From Clostridia bacterium (GTDB lineage: Bacteria > Bacillota > Clostridia > Oscillospirales > QAMX01): DNA of 10,177 nt. The stretch spans positions 1 through 10,177 of the forward strand of contig JAKSPX010000033.1 in assembly GCA_024404415.1 (NCBI GenBank), given 5' to 3'. Below the pieces are notes generated by a model that searched no databases, was not told the origin of the DNA, and worked only from the letters and a program-made list of their open reading frames with translations. Made by a program: the position numbers and the translations under genes. This document shows, in pieces, positions 5,806 to 10,177 of the stretch; position 1 is the stretch's first letter, and every line of letters begins with the position of its first letter.

Positions 5806-7779
5806 TTACCGATTCAATTTTCGAAGGTCGAATGTATGCTCTTTTCCCTTGAAGGAGACGAAGAGCGTTTCGCCGTCCTTTCTGATCTCCGGGAGGGCCT
5901 CGCCGCGCTTTGTGGGGAATAAAAGCGTGGCGAAAACGTGGTTTCGCTTCTTTCCGGCCTTATAGGAGACCGTGGTCGCCGGGTGAAGGTTTTCCTCGTT
6001 GCGCCCGACGTACCAGCCGCGCATCGCAGGCTCGGTGCGGGCCGATATGGTCTCGGCTTCCTCTCCGCCGACTGGCACGATCAGGATATCCCAGGTTTTT
6101 CCGAAATCCGAGATCACCGCGCCGGGAAGCGACGGAACGCGGTCGACCTTGACCGTGTCGAGGTGGAAAAGCACCTCATAATCGTGCTTTGCGAGGCTCG
6201 TGGAGGTCAGTTCATCCCGGACGAGGAAGAAATCCGGTTTTTCAAAGCGCACCTCGCGCAAATGCTTGGCGGGTTTTGTCTTCTCCTTGCCGTAGGTGTC
6301 GTCATACAAGCCCCTTGCGTAGTCGAAAGCGGCGTTGGTCACCCAGCCCGCGTCGATCGGCTCGGTCACCTCGAGGGGGCCGGAACGGTTTTCGGCGAGG
6401 CTGTCCACAAGGCAGGTGTTGTGGTCATAGGCGGAAAGGCCGTACTCGCGCGCATCCGAGATCTCATACTGCCCGCCGCCGTCGTCGAAGATCAGCTCCT
6501 CGCTTCCCTTATACACTTCAATATTCAGTTTGTCCTGATGGATGTGGGCTCTGCCGAGCGGGCCGACGTCAAAGGCGAGGTAAGCCGCGTCCGCATTCCA
6601 GTCTGTGCGCATGACCGCGATCCCCGCGTAGGGAAGATAGGCCGACGCGGTCTTGCCCTCGGGCGGGCGGCCTTGCTTTCTCTTCGTGTTGACAAAGGCG
6701 TATTCGTCCTTTGCGGAAAGCCATTCGGCGGCGCTTTCGGTGAAGACCTCGGTGCGGATGGTGTAGCAGTCGTTGGTGCGCGGCTGGGTGAAGGCGGGCG
6801 TGGAGAGGAGGACGGCGGCGTGCGCCGTCTTCTCCATCAATTTCACGTAGGATTCCGGGAATTCCGCCCCGAAGCCCTCCCGGCAGGCGATGTCATAAAC
6901 GCGCAGGGCGCACCCGAAGACGACGCTCTGGTAATCCGGCGAAAGCTCGTTATGCATCCCGTCCGGCAGGATCTGCTTTTCCATCTCCCCAAGAATGCGT
7001 TCGGTGGCGATTTTGCGGTATTCCCCGGCTTTTTTCAGTTCCGGGAAGAGCGAGGCGACGGTAAAGACGCCGTTGGCTTCCATCATCTGCCAGTTCCCGC
7101 CCTGCGGATGGGCGATGAGGTGCTCTACCTGCCGCCGCATGGAGGCGAGCATCAGAAGAAACGTCGCGTCGTGCACCTTTTCGGAATGGCGGAAGGACTG
7201 GAAAGCGACCTGCCACGCGCCGAGAAGGCGGATGCCGCATTCAATGGTGCGCCACGCAGACCCCGCGCCGTTCCAATCGGTTTCGGGGCAATCGGTCTGG
7301 GCGATCCAGTCGAGGAGCTGACGTTCAAAGGTGACGGCATAGACTTCGTTTTTCGTGGCGTGGTAGGCTCTCGCCATCTGCGCCCAATAGCCGTGGCGGT
7401 TGAACTGCCAGAGCCATTCGTTGTTGCGCGGGCCTTTTATGGCGGTCGGATCGAAGAGGAAATCGATCTTTCCGCCTTCGAAATTCCAGTCGACGTTGAT
7501 CTCCCGCATTTCGCCCCGCACGGCGCGGTCGGCAACAACGGCGTTATACGTTCCTTCCGCGGAAAGGTGCGGGCAGGAGGTCGCCTTCTTTTCTCTATAA
7601 TAATCGGCAGCGGCTCTGACCGCCGCGGCATAGTCCTTTTCCGTAAGCGCCTTCTCGTAATCCTCGCCTATTTTTTCGGGTGAAAGCGCCTCTAAAACCT
7701 CTTCGAGATGGCGCACGTATTTTTCCGCCGCCGCGTCACTTTCGGCAAGCGGCTTCACAAGCTTGAAAAGATCCGTCAT
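5806..7779 (-). CDS. Heparinase II/III-family protein (PL12/PL15/PL21-like), cytoplasmic
   Basis: A 657-residue protein with the two-part architecture of heparinase II/III-type polysaccharide lyases. An alpha/alpha toroid covers about 90-365, and a beta-sandwich domain runs from about 380 to the end. Family motifs are clear: WQFNRHGYW (124-132), AWRTIECGIRL (175-185), GGNWQMMEANGV (227-238), LPDGMHNELSPDYQ (271-284), HIHQDKLN (412-419), DDGGGQYE (432-439) and YDHNT (451-455). By family analogy Asn229, Tyr283 and His414 are candidate catalytic residues. Such enzymes cleave uronic-acid-containing glycans by beta-elimination. Well-studied members are exported, but no signal peptide is present here, so it probably acts on imported oligosaccharides. 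The frame is open back to 7974, but AGGAGGG at 7791-7785 and a promoter at 7808-7836 fix the start at 7779. The exact substrate (heparan, alginate-like, other uronan) cannot be told. Confidence 0.85.
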   Translation of the reverse strand: MTDLFKLVKPLAESDAAAEKYVRHLEEVLEALSPEKIGEDYEKALTEKDYAAAVRAAADYYREKKATSCPHLSAEGTYNAVVADRAVRGEMREINVDWNFEGGKIDFLFDPTAIKGPRNNEWLWQFNRHGYWAQMARAYHATKNEVYAVTFERQLLDWIAQTDCPETDWNGAGSAWRTIECGIRLLGAWQVAFQSFRHSEKVHDATFLLMLASMRRQVEHLIAHPQGGNWQMMEANGVFTVASLFPELKKAGEYRKIATERILGEMEKQILPDGMHNELSPDYQSVVFGCALRVYDIACREGFGAEFPESYVKLMEKTAHAAVLLSTPAFTQPRTNDCYTIRTEVFTESAAEWLSAKDEYAFVNTKRKQGRPPEGKTASAYLPYAGIAVMRTDWNADAAYLAFDVGPLGRAHIHQDKLNIEVYKGSEELIFDDGGGQYEISDAREYGLSAYDHNTCLVDSLAENRSGPLEVTEPIDAGWVTNAAFDYARGLYDDTYGKEKTKPAKHLREVRFEKPDFFLVRDELTSTSLAKHDYEVLFHLDTVKVDRVPSLPGAVISDFGKTWDILIVPVGGEEAETISARTEPAMRGWYVGRNEENLHPATTVSYKAGKKRNHVFATLLFPTKRGEALPEIRKDGETLFVSFKGKEHTFDLRKLNR

Positions 7780-7784
7780 AAGAG

Positions 7785-7791
7785 CCCTCCT
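7785..7791 (-). promoter_or_regulatory. Ribosome binding site that fixes the heparinase-family start
   Basis: AGGAGGG on the minus strand lies five bases before the ATG at 7779-7777. Upstream in-frame ATG codons (7809 and 7974) lack a comparable site, and both lie upstream of the predicted transcription start. The upstream choice at 7974 would also overlap the divergent glycosidase gene by 62 bases. Confidence 0.85.
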
Positions 7792-7807
7792 CTGATCACT
7801 TTGTTTC

Positions 7808-7836
7808 ATTTTATCACAGCTCTCTGCCGTTTTCAA
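7808..7836 (-). promoter_or_regulatory. Promoter of the heparinase-family gene
   Basis: On the minus strand TTGAAA (7836-7831) and TAAAAT (7813-7808) are exactly 17 bases apart. Each matches five of six consensus bases, and TGA before the -10 makes it an extended form. Transcription would begin near 7801, about 22 bases before the ATG at 7779. It is back-to-back with the promoter of the rightward glycosidase. Confidence 0.75.
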
Positions 7837-7852
7837 TATTCGGGTATATTCG
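7835..7852. promoter_or_regulatory. Operator-like repeat between two divergent promoters
   Basis: TATTCG occurs at 7837-7842 and 7847-7852, exactly ten bases apart, and AATAT (7835-7839) is mirrored by ATATT (7846-7850). The whole structure fills the 17-base gap between the two opposed -35 boxes (7836 and 7854). A dimeric regulator bound here would contact both promoters at once. The repeats are seen; regulator binding is inferred. Confidence 0.4.
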
Positions 7853-7853
7853 C

Positions 7854-7882
7854 TTGCCTTTTCCCTCCCCGCGTGATAGAAT
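7854..7882 (+). promoter_or_regulatory. Promoter of the second GH36 gene
   Basis: TTGCCT (7854-7859) and TAGAAT (7877-7882) are 17 bases apart, matching four and five of six consensus bases. TGA directly before the -10 gives an extended -10 box. Transcription would start near 7889, about 24 bases before the ATG at 7913, leaving room for the ribosome site AAGGTGGG at 7899-7906. Confidence 0.65.
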
Positions 7883-7912
7883 GGAGAAAATCTCAGAAAA
7901 GGTGGGATCAGG

Positions 7913-9604
7913 ATGTCTTCCGACCGTACTTTTATCATAGACTCCCAGAACGAAGGGGCGCTTATCTCCGTCACCCCGGTTTTTGAGCAGGATGGCGTCG
8001 CCTATTATCACGTCAACATGGATTTCCCCCGGAACGCCGTCCCCTCCAGCACCGGTCATTTTCTGATGCACCAGTCCTGGTGCGCCACGGAGAATCGCTC
8101 GCGCTTCTGCTTCGGCGCGCCGTTGCTCTACACCATCGGCCCGGACGACAAAAACGCCGCGACGGTCGCCGTTTCCGACCCCTTCACGCCGCTGACGATC
8201 TATTATTATGTGGGCGATTTCCCGCTGATGGACGTTGTCCGCTATGAGGTCGTCTTCTTCGACGGCATGACCAACCCCATGAGCCATTATGAGGCCGATA
8301 TCCGCATCGACTCCCGCGACATCCCCTATTACGAAAGCGTCGGGGAGGTCTACCCGTGGTGGGCTTCCCTCGGCTACGAGATCCCGGAGCCTCCCGCCGC
8401 CGCAGAGGACGCGCTTTACTCCTCGTGGTATAGTTACCTCCAGATGCCCGATCAGGAAAAGCTGCTCGCCGACCTGCGCATCGCTTCCGACCTCGGCTTC
8501 CGCACCGTCATCTTAGACGACGGCTGGCAGTTCGAGGGCGAGCCGCGCGACGGCGCCTACAACGCCTGCGGCGACTGGCTGGTGGCGAAGGACAAATTCC
8601 CCGATTTCAAATTCTTTGTCGACGAGATCCACCGCCTCGGCATGAAGCTTCTTGTCTGGTTCAACGTGCCGTTCATCGGCATTGAGTCCAGGGCCTACGA
8701 GACCTTCCGCGGGAAATATCTGAGCGACGACGGCCAGTGGGGCGTTCTCGACCCGCGTTATCCCGAGGCGCGCGACTACATCGTGAACACCTACAAGCGC
8801 TTCATCCGCGATTACGAGATCGACGGCTTCAAGCTCGACTTCATCGACAGCTTCGCCCCCGGCAATCTGACCGCACCCTTCGGAGAAGGCATGGACACCG
8901 AGACCATCGACGACGCGGTGAAAAAGCTTTTGGACGAGATCGTCTTTGAACTCGGCGAAATGAAGGAGGATCTCCTTTACGAATACCGCCAGAATTACAT
9001 CGGCCCGGCCATCAACCGTTACGGCAATATGCTCCGCGTGGGCGACTGCGCCTACGACGCATTGATCAACCGGCTCGTGATGATCGACCTGCGCCTTCTC
9101 CATTACCCCGTCGCTGTCCACTCCGACATGCTCTACTGGGCCAAGGAGGAATCGGTCGAGCTCTGCGCCAAGCAGCTTCTCAACATCCTCTTCGCGGTGC
9201 CGCAGATCTCGGTCGTCCTCGCCGAGAGCACTGAGGAGCAGAAGGCGCTTTTGCGCCATTACCTCGCCTATTGGACCGAAAACCGCGAGATCCTGCTCCA
9301 CGGCGACTTCAAACCCTTCCACCCCGAGGCCAATTTCCCCATCGTCACCGCCGAAAACGAGGAAAAAGAGATCACGGTGCTCTACGAAGACCTCCCCTTC
9401 ACCTACCACGGGAAAGCATCCGACGTCTTCCAGAATACCGACAAAGTTGGTCTGGTCTTTGAAAATCCCACCTCCGACCGCCTATCCTACGAGATCTACG
9501 ACTGCTTCGGCAAGCTCCTCGAAAAATCCGAGATCCACGGCAAAGCCTTCCTCCGCCTCCCGGTACCAAAGGCCGGTATGCTCCGTCTCGTTCCCATCGC
9601 GTAA
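7913..9604 (+). CDS. GH36-like alpha-galactosidase, compact form
   Basis: A 563-residue probable alpha-galactosidase without a signal peptide. A short N-terminal beta domain (about 1-160) precedes the catalytic barrel: YSSWYSY (169-175), LDDGWQ (201-206), WFNVPFIG (249-256) and FKLDF (306-310), with Asp309 as the expected nucleophile. Then comes YIGPAINRYGNMLRVGD (362-378). Asp378 in RVGDCAYD sits 69 residues after the nucleophile, where GH36 enzymes have their acid/base Asp. The last 80 or so residues form a small beta domain. It is shorter than classical GH36 enzymes (about 700 residues), the deficit being mostly N-terminal. AAGGTGGG lies six bases before the ATG. It is monocistronic, with its own promoter and terminator, and divergent from the heparinase-family gene. 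It is only distantly similar to the first glycosidase in the window, so the two probably act on different linkages. Confidence 0.87.
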   Translation: MSSDRTFIIDSQNEGALISVTPVFEQDGVAYYHVNMDFPRNAVPSSTGHFLMHQSWCATENRSRFCFGAPLLYTIGPDDKNAATVAVSDPFTPLTIYYYVGDFPLMDVVRYEVVFFDGMTNPMSHYEADIRIDSRDIPYYESVGEVYPWWASLGYEIPEPPAAAEDALYSSWYSYLQMPDQEKLLADLRIASDLGFRTVILDDGWQFEGEPRDGAYNACGDWLVAKDKFPDFKFFVDEIHRLGMKLLVWFNVPFIGIESRAYETFRGKYLSDDGQWGVLDPRYPEARDYIVNTYKRFIRDYEIDGFKLDFIDSFAPGNLTAPFGEGMDTETIDDAVKKLLDEIVFELGEMKEDLLYEYRQNYIGPAINRYGNMLRVGDCAYDALINRLVMIDLRLLHYPVAVHSDMLYWAKEESVELCAKQLLNILFAVPQISVVLAESTEEQKALLRHYLAYWTENREILLHGDFKPFHPEANFPIVTAENEEKEITVLYEDLPFTYHGKASDVFQNTDKVGLVFENPTSDRLSYEIYDCFGKLLEKSEIHGKAFLRLPVPKAGMLRLVPIA

Positions 9605-9614
9605 ATGCAGCAAT

Positions 9615-9655
9615 AAGGCCGCTTCTTTTGACAGAAGCGGCCTTTTTCTGTTTTC
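9615..9655 (+). terminator. Strong Rho-independent terminator after the second GH36 gene
   Basis: A perfect 12-base-pair stem pairs 9615-9626 (AAGGCCGCTTCT) with 9633-9644 around a six-base loop, TTTGAC. It runs straight into a T-rich tail (TTTTTCTGTTTTCTT). It begins ten bases after the glycosidase stop. The stop codon of the convergent ThuA-family gene lies right after the tail; the minus-strand flank has only a weak T tract (TTATTG), so termination is probably strongest rightward. Confidence 0.92.
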
Positions 9656-10177
9656 TTATTTTTCCTTCGCGCACCAGCGGATGGCGTTACAAAGGATCCT
9701 GGCGAATTCATCGTTTTCAAAGACGGCGCAGTTGTGGCCCGGGGTGAGGCAGCAGAAGCGGCCTTCGCCCATCAGGCGGGTGTAGCCCGCGATCTGCGTT
9801 CCGGCGGGAGAATCCGAGGTACCCTTGAGGAAAACGTCGGCGTCATCGGCGAGGAGCTCCACGCAGTAGTGCTCGTCGCGGACGGTGAAAGCCTCCACGC
9901 CGTCGAGGATGGGGTGTTCGCCGACCGGATTGAAGGTGATATTGCACTGTGGCGGGTGGTTGATGAAACTGTTGCCGGTGATGTCGGTCATGGCCGGGCA
10001 GGATTCCTTGCGGAAGGTGTTGCCGGAGTGGAGGGCGATGAAGCCGTGGCCCTCCTCGATGTAGGCCCTGAAGTTTTCGGGCATGACGGCGGTGACACCC
10101 GGGTCAAACCACGGCGCGGTATGATTCGCGGGGCTGTGAGCGTTGCCCTTGGCGTTGACGATCACGGCGTAGTCGCG
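9656..10177 (-). CDS. ThuA-like domain protein (partial, 5' end beyond window)
   Basis: The last 173 codons of a leftward gene; the frame stays open to the right edge, where it begins RDYAVIVNAKGNAH. The protein has the glutamine-amidotransferase-like ThuA fold. Visible family motifs are GHGFIALHSG, then GEHPILDGVEAFTVRDEHY, and near the end GRFCCLTPGHN followed by the closing FARILCNAIRW. ThuA was named for trehalose utilisation in rhizobia, where it works with the oxidoreductase ThuB on keto-sugars; many gut and environmental relatives sit in glycan-use clusters. No oxidoreductase is visible here but one could lie upstream, past the edge. A GTG near 10165 is in frame but lies inside the conserved strand, so it is not the true start. 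Confidence 0.85.
   Translation of the reverse strand, partial: RDYAVIVNAKGNAHSPANHTAPWFDPGVTAVMPENFRAYIEEGHGFIALHSGNTFRKESCPAMTDITGNSFINHPPQCNITFNPVGEHPILDGVEAFTVRDEHYCVELLADDADVFLKGTSDSPAGTQIAGYTRLMGEGRFCCLTPGHNCAVFENDEFARILCNAIRWCAKEK

Noticed and set aside
5938..7683. Open plus-strand frame of 581 codons opposite the heparinase-family gene
   Set aside because: It lies wholly antisense to a protein with clear family motifs, its translation is Gly/Val/Arg-rich without recognisable domains, and no ribosome site precedes it. Long antisense frames are expected with G/C-biased third codon positions.
7780..7974. Upstream in-frame starts for the heparinase-family protein (ATG at 7974 or 7809)
   Set aside because: Both lie upstream of the predicted transcription start near 7801, neither has a good ribosome site, and the extension has no family similarity. 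The ATG at 7779 has AGGAGGG directly upstream.
8513..9409. Minus-strand frame of 298 codons opposite the second GH36 gene
   Set aside because: It is antisense to conserved catalytic motifs and rich in Val, Glu and Ala with no recognisable domain.

Overview
The window looks like a carbohydrate-use region of a low-to-mid GC-rich Clostridia-type Firmicute, probably a gut Oscillospirales or Christensenellales relative. Three things suggest this: strong AGGAGG ribosome sites before nearly every gene, housekeeping-type promoters with extended -10 boxes, and Rho-independent terminators. An intergenic cluster of short palindromic repeats of a kind often scattered in such genomes fits too. The taxonomic call is inference from style and content; there is no marker gene here.

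Layout. Position 1-21 holds only the first seven codons of a leftward gene with its promoter. A rightward two-gene operon follows: a divergent GH36-like alpha-galactosidase (145-2019) and, 12 bases later, an alpha/beta-hydrolase esterase (2032-2961), closed by a hairpin terminator at 2979-3010. Running leftward against it is a large secreted protein (3027-5306) whose C-terminal half is an ABC-type solute-binding module. Its roughly 500-base upstream region carries a possible promoter, a direct repeat and three different inverted-repeat elements (5522-5769). Next is a leftward heparinase II/III-family protein (5806-7779), divergently transcribed from a second GH36-like glycosidase (7913-9604). 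Well-formed back-to-back promoters separate these two, with a compact operator-like repeat between the -35 boxes. A strong terminator (9615-9655) separates the second glycosidase from a leftward ThuA-family protein that runs off the right edge (9656-10177).

How the parts may work together. Only the solute-binding protein has a signal peptide; both glycosidases, the esterase and the lyase-like protein appear cytoplasmic. This fits import of galactose- and/or uronate-containing oligosaccharides followed by intracellular de-esterification, alpha-galactoside removal and uronosyl or oligosaccharide cleavage, with ThuA possibly handling an oxidised sugar. No permease, regulator or downstream sugar-catabolic gene is inside the window, so the substrate cannot be fixed. 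No RNA genes, CRISPR arrays or insertion-sequence transposases were seen.
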